The notes: generated by a model from the sequence alone, not told the origin. A stretch of 64,000 nucleotides of DNA from Bacillota bacterium (GCA_023457355.1 JAEWLW010000040.1:26871-90870); one strand, 5' to 3'. Shown: positions 51,384-60,299, numbered from the stretch's first letter. Program-made: numbers and translations.

Positions 51384-53135
51384 TCATCCATTATAGATCG
51401 TCACAAGCTCCGGCTCTGAGAAAATCCAATCCTTTACGGCCTGTTCGGCCGCGGCGGCGTCCGGCTGGTCGATAACTTTCATGGCAATTTCACGGCAGTT
51501 CTTCGCCGAAAGATTGCGTACCAGATGTTTTGCCATTGGTATGCGCGAAGCGCTCATGCTGAAATTATCTAGCCCGAGGCCTAATAGTACCGGGATGGAA
51601 AGGAGATCGCCGGCCATTTCACCGCACATGCCGACCGTTATCCCCGTCTTATGTGCCTCGGTTATGACGCTCGCTATCAGGCGCAGCACCCCCGGATGGA
51701 AGGTCTTATAAAGCCCGGCGACATTTTGGTTCATTCTGTCGGCGGCAATACAGTACTGTATCAGGTCGTTTGTGCCTATCGAGAAGAAGTCCACAAGCTT
51801 TGCCGCATCGCGGGCCTGCAGCGCTATCGAAGGTATTTCTATCATGATGCCTACAGGTACATCGGCCCTAAACGGTATGTTTGCCTGTAAAAGCTCCTGC
51901 CTGCATTCCTCAATGATGCTTTTGGCGGCAATGATTTCCTCCGTGCAGCTCACCATTGGAAGCATGATGGAAAGATTTCCGTGCAGAGCCGCGCGCAGAA
52001 GGGCACGCAGCTGCGGCTTAAAGATCTCTTTGCGGTCGAGGCCTATGCGCAGTGCTCTGTAGCCTAAGAAGGGATTCATCTCCGGCTCGAGCTCGAAGTA
52101 CGGGAGCTTCTTATCGCCGCCTATGTCCATCGTGCGCACGATGACGGGCCGGTCGCCCATGGTTTTAAGTGCACAGCAATATCCCTGATACTGCGCCTCT
52201 TCTGTGGGGAAACCGGTGCTATCCATATAAAAAAATTCGCTGCGGAAAAGCCCTATGCCGTCTCCACCGTTTTCCAATACCGCGGCGGCATCCTCCGGGC
52301 GGCCTATGTTCCCCTCGACCTTTTTTATGGCACCGTCCGATGTCACCGCCTCAAGCAAGGCGGAACGCTTCAGGCTTTTCTTTACCATAAGTTCGCCTTC
52401 ACGCGTCTTTAAGGCCGCTGTTACGGCGGCTTCATCAGCGCCCACAGTTACTTCCCCTGTCCTGCCGTTAACAATCACCATTTCGCCGTCATTCGTGGCT
52501 GTGCTTATGTCCTTTGCGCCTACAACCGCCGGTATGCCAAGGCTGCGCGATAGTATAATGGCGTGCGATGTGCGGCTGCCCATCTCACAAACCATCGCCA
52601 GCACATTCTTTTTATCCATCAAGGCTGTTTCTGAGGGGGTGATATCCCGGCTGATGACGATGCAGGGCCCATCAAGATGGCTGAGGCTGACGCCTTTCTC
52701 GCCTGTAAGCTCCCGCACGATCTGCTCGCCCACATCCAGAATATCGGCGGCGCGGGCGCGGAAGTATTCGTCATCCATCAGGCGGAATTCTTCGGCTATG
52801 CTTTTACAGGTTTTCCAGATTGCCGCCGCCGCAGGCAGCTTTTCCGCCGCGATAACGTCCTGAGCGGCGCCCACCACTTCCGGGTCATCGAGCACCGAGA
52901 GATGCGCTTCAAATATCTCGGCTTCACCGCTGCCAAGCGCATCGGAAAGCGTTTTTATACGCTGCTGCAATGCCGACCTGACGGCTTCCACTGCCGAATG
53001 CAGCTTCTGCTGCTCCTGCGGGATACTTTTAGCCGTAACGCTGCCTTGGGGAATGGTGAAGGGCACATTGCGGTATACAAGGGCTTTTCCTGCGGCAATA
53101 CCTTCGCTGCCTGGAATACCGTGATAAGTGGTCAT
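51384..53135 (-). CDS. ptsI: PTS Enzyme I (phosphoenolpyruvate-protein phosphotransferase)
   Basis: 583 residues from ATG 53135, behind GGAGGAAACG. The N-terminal HPr-binding helical domain is followed by the phosphohistidine loop GSRTSHAIILSRSLGIPAVV (His ~191), and the C-terminal PEP-binding TIM barrel with GDGIGLFRSEFFYM, RTMDIGGDKKLPYF, MIEIPSIALQARDAA and FFSIGTNDLIQYCIAADRMN. All catalytic parts appear intact. It starts 20 bp after the LevR-like gene, and together with the HPr at 59.5 kb makes the island able to phosphorylate its own EII proteins. Confidence 0.95.
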   Translation of the reverse strand: MTTYHGIPGSEGIAAGKALVYRNVPFTIPQGSVTAKSIPQEQQKLHSAVEAVRSALQQRIKTLSDALGSGEAEIFEAHLSVLDDPEVVGAAQDVIAAEKLPAAAAIWKTCKSIAEEFRLMDDEYFRARAADILDVGEQIVRELTGEKGVSLSHLDGPCIVISRDITPSETALMDKKNVLAMVCEMGSRTSHAIILSRSLGIPAVVGAKDISTATNDGEMVIVNGRTGEVTVGADEAAVTAALKTREGELMVKKSLKRSALLEAVTSDGAIKKVEGNIGRPEDAAAVLENGGDGIGLFRSEFFYMDSTGFPTEEAQYQGYCCALKTMGDRPVIVRTMDIGGDKKLPYFELEPEMNPFLGYRALRIGLDRKEIFKPQLRALLRAALHGNLSIMLPMVSCTEEIIAAKSIIEECRQELLQANIPFRADVPVGIMIEIPSIALQARDAAKLVDFFSIGTNDLIQYCIAADRMNQNVAGLYKTFHPGVLRLIASVITEAHKTGITVGMCGEMAGDLLSIPVLLGLGLDNFSMSASRIPMAKHLVRNLSAKNCREIAMKVIDQPDAAAAEQAVKDWIFSEPELVTIYNG

Positions 53136-53155
53136 AACGTTTCCTCCAAAGTCTT

Positions 53156-55636
53156 TTATTGCAAAAAAGGCAGGAATATCTCTGAAGTGTAGCACAGCTC
53201 TCCTGCCGGTATGGTTATTCCGAACACCTCGCCGACGTACGACATTCTCTGTTCGACTATTTTGGCTATCCTGCTGTTCTGGTTTATGAACACCTTGCTG
53301 TGCGGATACCGGAGCGGCTCATTGCGGATGACGCGCTCCAACATATGAGAACAATGAAAAATAAATTTTAAGGCGATCTCATCGGTGTATTCGAGACGAA
53401 AGTCCTCTAAAATCCTGTCCAGTGCGCCAAGCAGTGTGTCCGCTGCCTTGCGCGGATTTAAAAACGTCAGTGATGTTGCAAGAATCTCGTTTATGATGCG
53501 GTTTAAAAAGTCCGACCCGCCGTGGCCTGCCGAACGTTCCTCAACGCGGGTAGGGGCACTGCAATCGTCGCATAGCAGCGTGGTCAGCGAATACCCGCCC
53601 TGGCGTATTTTGCCCGCAAGCTCCGCCATCTGTGGCAGGGCCAGGCCGGATACCGTACTGGCCCGGATGCCTGTGACGGCAGTGATATGCTGATGCAGCG
53701 CTGTAAGCGGCGCCATATCTGCCATCAGCAGTATGCCGGCGTCCTGTGCGCGTTCTTTCGCCAGTGCAGTGAGCCGTTCAAGAAATTCCGGCATGGAACT
53801 GTATGTGTCGAAGCTGATTCCGACGGCGATATCGCAGCCGGTGGTGCAATTGAGATATTCGGCGATTTTTTCAGCTATCCCGCGGCCGTGGCACACAACA
53901 ATTGCGGCAATGCGGCTTGAAGAGGACCACTTCATCGCCAGATAAAGATAGGTCACAAGAAATTTCATTTCCCGGCCGGATAATGTTACCCCCATCCAGG
54001 CGGCGATATGGCGGCGAATTTCATCGGCGGCCGCATATTCCCTGGGGTTCAGTCGCTCCAGGCTCTCGCCGTTGGTATCCTCATCCGCACAGTCGTCGCT
54101 GCAACGCTGTACTGCGTGGTGCAGGTGCAGCAGCAGGCCATAGAGCAGCGAGGCGTTCTGCACAAGGGCGCGAAATTCCTCATGGCCGGAAAGCGACTGC
54201 TGCACAGCCTCATAAAGCACCGCCGGTATGGCCGAACGTATTTGCTCCCAATTGTGCATACCGCCCGACTGCAATCGGCTGACGCACCGGCTGATATAGT
54301 GGTCGATATCGTCTGAAACGGGCTGATCGGGCACAAAAGCGTCGATCTTATCGGGTTCCTTATCGCTGTTAAGCAATATTTCCGGAGTCTCTCCGGGGAT
54401 AAATAAAACATAGTCCTGTGCCAGTCTTGAAAAAAGGCGCTGAACCTCGATATCCGACAAAGGAACCCTGCCCGGCGACTGGGTGGCGGAGGACGGAAGG
54501 TGGCGATATGCAATCTCCATGGTTTTAGAATCGGATTCGGAGGAGGAATATTCGAGATATGCATGCGAACAGATGATCTTGATACGGCTTTTCATTTCGC
54601 CTATCTGGCCGGGATAGGATACTTGGGTGAGAAAAGCGAGCAGGTCCTTGTGTATTCGGATGCTCATGCCGGTGGCGGAGGCTTCACGGCTGAAAAAGAG
54701 CGCCAGATGCTGTAATATTTCAAACGGGCCGCGCTCGCTGAGATCCGGCAGTCGTATCGAAACCGGCATACTGCGTGTAAAGCGCTGCAGCTCCGGCGCG
54801 GAAGGCGGCAGTGTGCTGGCGGCGATCATCATGAAGTCGCCGTACCGCGTTACGGAAGCTTCTCCCAGCCTGCTGAAGGTGTTCTTTTCCATCAGGGTGA
54901 CCAGCTGCTCCTGAACCTTGGGCGGGAGCTTATGAATGCCGTCGAAATAGAGGACACCGCCCGCCGCCTGCTCCACAAGACCCTTTCGGTTTTTGTCGGC
55001 GCCCGGAATTACCCCTTTGCTGTTTCCGAACAGCTGTGCGATGAGCAGATGCGGGGAACCGAAATAGTCCTGACAGTTGAAGGTGATAAACGGGGAATCC
55101 TTTTTAAGCCGCCCTATGCCGATACCGTATTCATACATGAGGCGGGCAAAACGTATCTTTCCAACCCCCGTGCTGCCGGTTATGAGCGTGTGCAGGCCGC
55201 AGGGCGGGTAGGTGACCGCAGCTTTCGCCTGTTCCACCGCCGTGCGAAGGCTGCCGCTGGCACCGATTGTGCGCTCAAGCTCCGAAAGTACGACGGGCCC
55301 GGGTGGGTTCTCCTGTTTGCCGCCCGCGGAAAGATAATCGCACAGCTTCTCACCGCACGGTATGGTCGTGGGCAGATATTGCTCGGGATAAGCCTGGGTA
55401 AGCAGCCTGCGGTGGAGAAAACGGGTGGGCTTTCCGAGACACTTGATGAGCTGCCCCGATTGGTGGAGGAGATTGAGCTCCTTTGAAACATTTGCGCGGT
55501 TAAGCTGTGTCACTTCCGCCGCTTCGCTGGCTGAAACGCCCGCCATCAGCCGGGGCGCGTGCTTCAGTTTTTCAGCGGTGAAGTCCTTCACAAAAGTGAG
55601 GATTTTCTCCTGCCTGCTTTGCCTTCTGGCGTCCAT
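53156..55636 (-). CDS. LevR-type sigma-54-interacting PTS regulator with degenerate ATPase motifs
   Basis: 826 residues with LevR layout: N-terminal winged helix (~10-70), AAA+ sigma-54 domain (~125-370), PRD1 (~440-560), EIIA-Man-like domain (AAIVVCHGRGIAEKIAEYL), and PRD2 near the C-terminus (FIFHCSHMLERVIRNEP). Three functional motifs deviate. Walker A is GSTGVGKI (154-161), with Ile where Ser/Thr binds Mg. The sigma-54 loop is GVIPGA instead of GAFTGA. Walker B is LYFDGIH, lacking the catalytic Glu. Phosphorylation by HPr and EIIB on PRD and EIIA histidines would normally set its activity. It is the first gene of a levR-ptsI operon, divergent from the PTS genes it should control. It may act by a non-classical mechanism or have lost activity. 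Confidence 0.88.
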   Translation of the reverse strand: MDARRQSRQEKILTFVKDFTAEKLKHAPRLMAGVSASEAAEVTQLNRANVSKELNLLHQSGQLIKCLGKPTRFLHRRLLTQAYPEQYLPTTIPCGEKLCDYLSAGGKQENPPGPVVLSELERTIGASGSLRTAVEQAKAAVTYPPCGLHTLITGSTGVGKIRFARLMYEYGIGIGRLKKDSPFITFNCQDYFGSPHLLIAQLFGNSKGVIPGADKNRKGLVEQAAGGVLYFDGIHKLPPKVQEQLVTLMEKNTFSRLGEASVTRYGDFMMIAASTLPPSAPELQRFTRSMPVSIRLPDLSERGPFEILQHLALFFSREASATGMSIRIHKDLLAFLTQVSYPGQIGEMKSRIKIICSHAYLEYSSSESDSKTMEIAYRHLPSSATQSPGRVPLSDIEVQRLFSRLAQDYVLFIPGETPEILLNSDKEPDKIDAFVPDQPVSDDIDHYISRCVSRLQSGGMHNWEQIRSAIPAVLYEAVQQSLSGHEEFRALVQNASLLYGLLLHLHHAVQRCSDDCADEDTNGESLERLNPREYAAADEIRRHIAAWMGVTLSGREMKFLVTYLYLAMKWSSSSRIAAIVVCHGRGIAEKIAEYLNCTTGCDIAVGISFDTYSSMPEFLERLTALAKERAQDAGILLMADMAPLTALHQHITAVTGIRASTVSGLALPQMAELAGKIRQGGYSLTTLLCDDCSAPTRVEERSAGHGGSDFLNRIINEILATSLTFLNPRKAADTLLGALDRILEDFRLEYTDEIALKFIFHCSHMLERVIRNEPLRYPHSKVFINQNSRIAKIVEQRMSYVGEVFGITIPAGELCYTSEIFLPFLQ

Positions 55637-55884
55637 GCGTCTCCCTCCCCAAAATCTGTGTCATTTTAAATCCGCTTATAAAATAGCATTTATTTCATAA
55701 AGATACAATAGAATTTTTTAAAATCTATAAAATATGACGACAATTTTAAAAATACACCGCCTTATTCCTGCTGGAATATTTTTGTTTAAAGATGTGTGTC
55801 ATTTTTTCTAATATAATCCGCCTATTATGCACATAAAAGTTCAGATATAGTAAATGTGTATCGTTTAGTTACTTAAAAGGATAA

Positions 55885-56015
55885 GGGCTGTCTCGTCACG
55901 GTATCGTCAACTTATCAAAATGTTGTCTTTGATGAGAAAAAATTAGTTGTTTCCAACAATGATTCTTGATGAACACATTTTGAACTGTGACAAATTTTTA
56001 AATATTCGACAGCCC
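55885..56015. repeat. 131-bp MITE-like element with GGGCTGTC ends
   Basis: GGGCTGTC (55885-55892) is repeated as its complement GACAGCCC (56008-56015). The interior is itself roughly palindromic (TCAAAATGT near the left, ACATTTTGA near the right). It lies in the levR-PTS divergent promoter region. The rest of the 461-bp gap is AT-rich; a TATAAT at 55812-55817 has no good -35, and no -24/-12 element was found on either strand. Confidence 0.65.
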
Positions 56016-56097
56016 AAAGGCAGAATGATAGAATTAAAAATGTCAATCAAAAGCCGCATCCGCGGTCAATATTTTTTATGGTGAGGTGTTCTGCTTA

Positions 56098-56541
56098 ATG
56101 TATCGGATCTTATTGCTGGGACATGGGAACATTGCCGGTGAGATGCTCAGTTCGGCTGAACTGATAGTCGGCATCCAGCCGGTCAATCTTGTAAAGGCGC
56201 TACCTCTTTTGCAGGGGCAGGCGATGTTTGAATATAAATCGCAGATTGAAAAATATGTCGATGAATCTGTAAAAAGCGGAAAATGCCTGATTTTCGTTGA
56301 CCTTGCCGGAGGAAGCCCCTTTATCACGGCGGCTGAGGTCTATAGAAAGTATGCCGGCAAAAACGTGGTGGATGTGGTCACCGGCATGAACCTGACGATG
56401 CTCATTGAAACTTTTTCCGCGCTCGATTCAGCAACAATGGAACAGGCAAGGGAGACGGCCATCCGCGAGGGCCATGCCGGAATACAGGCACTTTCACAGG
56501 CGCTATCCGCGAAAGCGTCTTCAGATGATGCAAATACTTGA
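56098..56541 (+). CDS. PTS mannose-family EIIA component
   Basis: 147 residues from ATG 56098, behind GGTGAGGTG. The phosphohistidine lies in LLGHGNIAGEML (His ~9), and FVDLAGGSPFITAAEVYRKY plus NVVDVVTGMNLTML follow the EIIA-Man fold. It receives phosphate from HPr and passes it to EIIB. First gene of the six-gene PTS operon; EIIB follows after 14 bp. Confidence 0.93.
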   Translation: MYRILLLGHGNIAGEMLSSAELIVGIQPVNLVKALPLLQGQAMFEYKSQIEKYVDESVKSGKCLIFVDLAGGSPFITAAEVYRKYAGKNVVDVVTGMNLTMLIETFSALDSATMEQARETAIREGHAGIQALSQALSAKASSDDANT

Positions 56542-56555
56542 GAGGAGCCACAGGG

Positions 56556-57032
56556 ATGAAAATTGTAATGAGCAGGGTTGACGAGCGGCTGGTTCACGGG
56601 CAGGTGATCGCCTCCTGGACCAAGATACTCAGCGTAAAAAACATATTGGTTATCGACGACACGCTGGCAAAAGACGCCTTTATGAGCACGGTGCTTTCGA
56701 TGGCGGCGCCCTCCGGTGTTAAGGTTGAACTGATATCGGTGGAACAGGCTTCGGAGCGCATAAAGCGCGAAGGGGCAGACGGTGGCGTCAACACCATGCT
56801 GCTGTTTAAAATACCGGATTGCGCGCTGGCACTCATCGAAAAGGGCGTTGAGCTCAACGAACTCAATGTCGGCAACATGGGCGCCGGTCCCTCAAGGAAG
56901 CAAATATCACGAAATGTGTATGCTTCGGCGGCGGAAATTAACGTGTTCCGCCGGATGCTGGCGCTTGGGGTGAATGTATACCTGCAGATGGTTCAACAGG
57001 AAAGCAGGGTCAGTATAGCTTCAAAGCTGTGA
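56556..57032 (+). CDS. PTS mannose/fructose/sorbose-family EIIB component
   Basis: 158 residues from ATG 56556, behind AGAGGAG. The active-site His is in SRVDERLVHGQVIASW (~14), with further signatures NILVIDDTLAKDAFM and LNVGNMGAGPSRKQISRNVY. It transfers phosphate from EIIA to the incoming sugar bound at EIIC/EIID. Ends 70 bp before EIIC. Confidence 0.93.
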   Translation: MKIVMSRVDERLVHGQVIASWTKILSVKNILVIDDTLAKDAFMSTVLSMAAPSGVKVELISVEQASERIKREGADGGVNTMLLFKIPDCALALIEKGVELNELNVGNMGAGPSRKQISRNVYASAAEINVFRRMLALGVNVYLQMVQQESRVSIASKL

Positions 57033-57102
57033 AGGCCGGGATGAATGTGGGCAACTACCGCAGAAAGTGCGGCAGTGATGATAAGAAAAAGGAGTTGGTA
57101 TC

Positions 57103-57861
57103 ATGCAATTTGTCCATGCACTAATCATTGCGCTGTTTACATGGCTGGTAGCTACAGCATTCCCAATGTGGCTGAGATGGTCGATGTATTTCGGCGCGCC
57201 GCTGGTGGCCGGTTTAATAAACGGCATACTCATGGGCGACCTGACCTATGGCCTTCAGTGCGGCGGCACGATCATGATGGCCTATATCGGTCTGGTAGCA
57301 ATAGGCGGCTCGCTTCCCTCCGATCTTTCGCTGGCGGGCTATCTGGGCGTCTATATGACGATGGCATCGCACGCCGATCCCTCGGTCGGACTTCCGATAG
57401 CGGTATCGCTCGGATTTCTCGGCATACTCTGCTCCAATGCGAAGATGTCCCTCAACCCGATATGGGTACATAAAGCGGACAAATATGCGGCGGAGGGCAA
57501 CACAAAAGGCGTTATAGCCATGAACCTGTTTGCTTCGCAGGTTGTTCCGTTCATCACTTATTTTATCCCAGCTTTTCTCTGTGTGCTGCTGGGTGCGCCG
57601 TTTATGGAGAAGCTGCTGGGGGTAGTGCCCGAACAGGTGATCAGCATCTTGAAGCTTATCGGAAAAATGATACCGGCGCTGGGCCTTGCAATGCTTATGA
57701 ACATGATGAACAAAAGATCCACGGTCCCGTTTTTCCTTATCGGCTTCGTACTCGCAGCATACCTCAAGCTTGATATAATCGCGCTCGCAATACTCGGGGC
57801 GGCTTTTGGCATCCTGCATCTGCTCTACACTTCTGGAAGGAGGGCTCAGGAGAATGACTGA
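57103..57861 (+). CDS. PTS mannose/fructose/sorbose-family EIIC component
   Basis: 252 residues, strongly hydrophobic with about eight segments. GLINGILMGDLTYGLQCGGT and IMMAYIGLVAIGGSLPSDLS are typical of ManY-type channels. It carries the sugar through the membrane together with EIID. AAAAAGGAG precedes the ATG. Its stop codon lies eight bases inside the EIID gene. Confidence 0.93.
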   Translation: MQFVHALIIALFTWLVATAFPMWLRWSMYFGAPLVAGLINGILMGDLTYGLQCGGTIMMAYIGLVAIGGSLPSDLSLAGYLGVYMTMASHADPSVGLPIAVSLGFLGILCSNAKMSLNPIWVHKADKYAAEGNTKGVIAMNLFASQVVPFITYFIPAFLCVLLGAPFMEKLLGVVPEQVISILKLIGKMIPALGLAMLMNMMNKRSTVPFFLIGFVLAAYLKLDIIALAILGAAFGILHLLYTSGRRAQEND

Positions 57862-58690
57862 TACTGTCAGCACCCAAAACAAGGTTACGCTTGATAAGGC
57901 CACATTGCGCAAATCATGGTGGAACTGGACCTGCTGGGGCCAGATTTGCTACAACTTCGAACGTATGATGGGGCTTGGCTTCTGCCATTCCATGATACCG
58001 ATACTTAAAAAGCTTTATCCAAACGATAAACAGAAGCAGGCGGAGGGCATGACCCGCCACCTGACCTATTACAACACCGAAAACACATGGGGCTGCCTGA
58101 TTCCCGGCATCGTTGCCGCAATGGAGGAGGAAAAAGCCAATGGCGCACCCGTTGAGGACGAGACTATCAGCAACATAAAGACGGCGCTTATGGGGCCGCT
58201 GGCCGGTGTGGGCGATGCTGTAACCCAGGGCATTGTCAAGGTGATACTGCTGGCCATCGGCATTGAGCTTGCCATGCAGGGCAACGTGCTTGGCCCGATC
58301 ATGTTCGTCGTGGTGTTTTCGGTCTATGCGCTGGCGGTTGGCTATACCTGCTATATGACCGGCTACAAGATGGGCAAAAACGCAGTGGTCAAAATATTGA
58401 GCGGCGGCCTTATAAAAGAGATAACAGAGGGATGCGGCGCGATGGGTATGATGGTGCTCGGCGGGCTGGTAGCGACAAAGATCAATATAATTACGCCGCT
58501 CACGCTGACGCTTGGCGAGAAAGCGACCGAAATACAGGCGCTGCTCAACCAGATAATGCCCGCACTTTTACCGCTGGCACTGTTTTTCATCGTTTATGGG
58601 CTGCTGCGCAAGGGCGTTACGCCGATGAAGGCTATGGGTACTATTTTTGCTTCCGGCGTCGTGCTTTCGCTTATCGGCGTTCTGGCATAA
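57854..58690 (+). CDS. PTS mannose/fructose/sorbose-family EIID component
   Basis: 278 residues from ATG 57854 (CAGGAGA upstream), translationally coupled to EIIC. LRKSWWNWTCWGQICYNFER is the typical EIID start, then NTENTWGCLIPGIVAAMEEE and MGPLAGVGDAVTQGIVKVIL. Several membrane segments lie in the C-terminal half. EIID with EIIC forms the sugar channel. The substrate of the system is not clear; the BtpA/SgcQ neighbour suggests something other than mannose. Confidence 0.93.
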   Translation: MTDTVSTQNKVTLDKATLRKSWWNWTCWGQICYNFERMMGLGFCHSMIPILKKLYPNDKQKQAEGMTRHLTYYNTENTWGCLIPGIVAAMEEEKANGAPVEDETISNIKTALMGPLAGVGDAVTQGIVKVILLAIGIELAMQGNVLGPIMFVVVFSVYALAVGYTCYMTGYKMGKNAVVKILSGGLIKEITEGCGAMGMMVLGGLVATKINIITPLTLTLGEKATEIQALLNQIMPALLPLALFFIVYGLLRKGVTPMKAMGTIFASGVVLSLIGVLA

Positions 58691-58736
58691 CAGCAGCGCA
58701 GGTGCGCACATTTACATAATTGGAGGAACTTTTCTC

Positions 58737-59543
58737 ATGCTGATGGAACAACATCAAAAAACATTCGGCACTAAAAAGCCGCTTATCGGCTGTCTGCACA
58801 TGGCTGCCCTGCCGGGAAGCTATTATGCAGACCCCACGATGACCTTCCGCGATCATATCCAGCGCCTCAAAGAAGACGCAAAGGTGCTGATGGATGCCGG
58901 TTTTGACGCCTGTGTCTTCGCCAATGAGGGCGACAGGCCCTATCTTTCAAAAGTTGGCCCGGAAACCGTCGCCGCTTATGTCCGCATAGCCACCGAGGTG
59001 GCGGAGACGCTGACAATACCTTATGGCTGCGGCGTGCTTATCGACCCGATAGCGACCTTGGCCGTGGCAAAAGCGATGGATGCCAAATTTGTGCGCACCT
59101 ACGTCACCGGAACCTATAACGGGCTTTTCGGCTGGCAGAGCTTTACCCCGGGCGAGATATTCCGCTATCAGAAGCAGATCGGCGCCGAGTCTGTGCGGGT
59201 TTATACCTATTTTGAGCCGCATGCCGGAACGGCTATGGATACGCGCCCTGTGGAAAATCAGGTTGACGCCGGGCTTATGAACCTTCCGATAGCCGGCGTG
59301 CTGATGGGCGGCCCCAGAGCGGGCCTTGCACCGGAGGCTTCTTCGCTCAGCAAGGTCAAAACCCGCTTCCCGAATGCCCCGCTGATACTTGGAAGCGGTG
59401 CGCGGGTTGATAACATCAGGGAGCTGCTTGGCATCGCCGACGGCGTTATCATCGGCACCAGCATCAAATATGACGGCGTTCTCTGGAACCAGATAGACCC
59501 GGCGAGGGCGGCAGCTTTTGTAAAGGCCGCGCGTGCGCTTTAA
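58737..59543 (+). CDS. BtpA/SgcQ family TIM-barrel protein
   Basis: 269 residues from ATG 58737, behind TTGGAGGA. KKPLIGCLHMAALPGS, DACVFANEGDRPYLSKVGPE, GCGVLIDPIATLAVAKAM and SGARVDNIRELLGIADGVII are signatures of the BtpA family, which includes E. coli SgcQ of the sgc PTS cluster. The protein has an aldolase-like TIM-barrel look, but its reaction is unknown. Placed between EIID and HPr, it most likely works on the phosphorylated product of this PTS. That role is inference. Confidence 0.88.
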   Translation: MLMEQHQKTFGTKKPLIGCLHMAALPGSYYADPTMTFRDHIQRLKEDAKVLMDAGFDACVFANEGDRPYLSKVGPETVAAYVRIATEVAETLTIPYGCGVLIDPIATLAVAKAMDAKFVRTYVTGTYNGLFGWQSFTPGEIFRYQKQIGAESVRVYTYFEPHAGTAMDTRPVENQVDAGLMNLPIAGVLMGGPRAGLAPEASSLSKVKTRFPNAPLILGSGARVDNIRELLGIADGVIIGTSIKYDGVLWNQIDPARAAAFVKAARAL

Positions 59544-59554
59544 CAGGAGGATCT

Positions 59555-59809
59555 ATGCATACTGTTCAAACGGTCATACACGACGAGATTGGCCTCCACG
59601 CCAGGCCTGCTGCCAGGTTTTCTAAAGCTGCCGCAGGTTTTCAGAGCGATATCAGAATACGTAAGGAAGGCGACGATGCCGACTTCAATGCCAAAAGCAT
59701 AACGGCCGTGCTGCGGATGGGCGCCGTGAGAGGCACCAGGGTGATAATCACCGCAGAAGGCCCCGACGAAAAGGAAGCCTGCGATTCATTGCTTAAAACG
59801 ATCGAATAG
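59555..59809 (+). CDS. HPr phosphocarrier protein of the PTS island (copy 2)
   Basis: 84 residues. The phosphohistidine is in IGLHARPAARFSKAA (His ~15) and the regulatory serine in NAKSITAVLRMGA. CAGGAGGATCT precedes the ATG, 11 bp after the BtpA-like gene. Compared with the HPr at 27.8 kb it has Arg-rich differences around the serine region, so it may serve mainly the dedicated EI of this island. Confidence 0.92.
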   Translation: MHTVQTVIHDEIGLHARPAARFSKAAAGFQSDIRIRKEGDDADFNAKSITAVLRMGAVRGTRVIITAEGPDEKEACDSLLKTIE

Positions 59810-59820
59810 TTCCAGCCGGA

Positions 59821-59868
59821 GCGCCCCGGGAACCTGTGCCTATCGGTGCAAGTTCCCGGGGCGCCTTT
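59821..59868 (+). terminator. Terminator of the PTS operon
   Basis: Perfect 13-bp GC-rich arms (59821-59833 and 59852-59864) followed by CTTTCGTT; strong stem 11 bp after the HPr stop codon. Confidence 0.9.
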
Positions 59869-59930
59869 CGTTGCCTCTCCAAACAGCTAAATGGCGTCGC
59901 TGTTTTAACGTACAACCCGGGAGATGTAAA

Positions 59931-60099
59931 CTAGGGAACCGCTGATTTAATCCATGCGCAGTTTATCAGCGGCTAATTTCGCGTCTGACTGTGTTAAAAA
60001 ACAGCCATAAAGCGCCAGCTTTATGTCCGCTTTTTGCCTTGTCAGCCACAAAATTCTCTCGCCGCTAACCCGCCCCTGAATTAATCAGAGGCTCCCTAG
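59931..60099. repeat. 169-bp MITE-like element with CTAGGGA ends
   Basis: The left end CTAGGGAACCGCTGATTTAAT and the complement of the right end, CTAGGGAGCCTCTGATTAAT, agree at most positions, forming ~20-bp terminal inverted repeats; the outer CTAG may be a target duplication. The interior contains GCGCCAGCTTTATG and no open frame. Together with the terminator before it and ~150 bp of plain sequence after it, it fills the 490-bp gap between the PTS and reductase genes. Confidence 0.75.
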
Positions 60100-60248
60100 A
60101 GCGATATTCAAGGTGCCCCGGAATAATCAGTGCCTGGCAAGAGCTTTCGCTGCGGCACAGTACCCCCTATGCTGAAGCGGGTAAAAATAGTCTCGATAAT
60201 CGTGAGATATACTCTGCGTTTTTTCCGCTTAGTTAAATTGTTGTCAAA

Positions 60249-60257
60249 TGGTATAAT
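60249..60257 (+). promoter_or_regulatory. Extended -10 promoter of the reductase gene
   Basis: TGGTATAAT (60249-60257) is an extended -10 element 43 bp upstream of the likely start codon. No good -35 is seen at 17 bases, which is tolerated in extended -10 promoters. Confidence 0.65.
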
Positions 60258-60299
60258 ACATATTGAGCAGTGACCTGACAAATGAAGAAAAGAGGGAAC

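Noticed and set aside
55637..56097. A sigma-54 -24/-12 promoter for the PTS operon
   Set aside because: I looked for TGGCAC-N5-TTGC on both strands; the nearest candidate, around TGGTGAGGTGTTCTGC, has the wrong spacing and overlaps the EIIA ribosome site.
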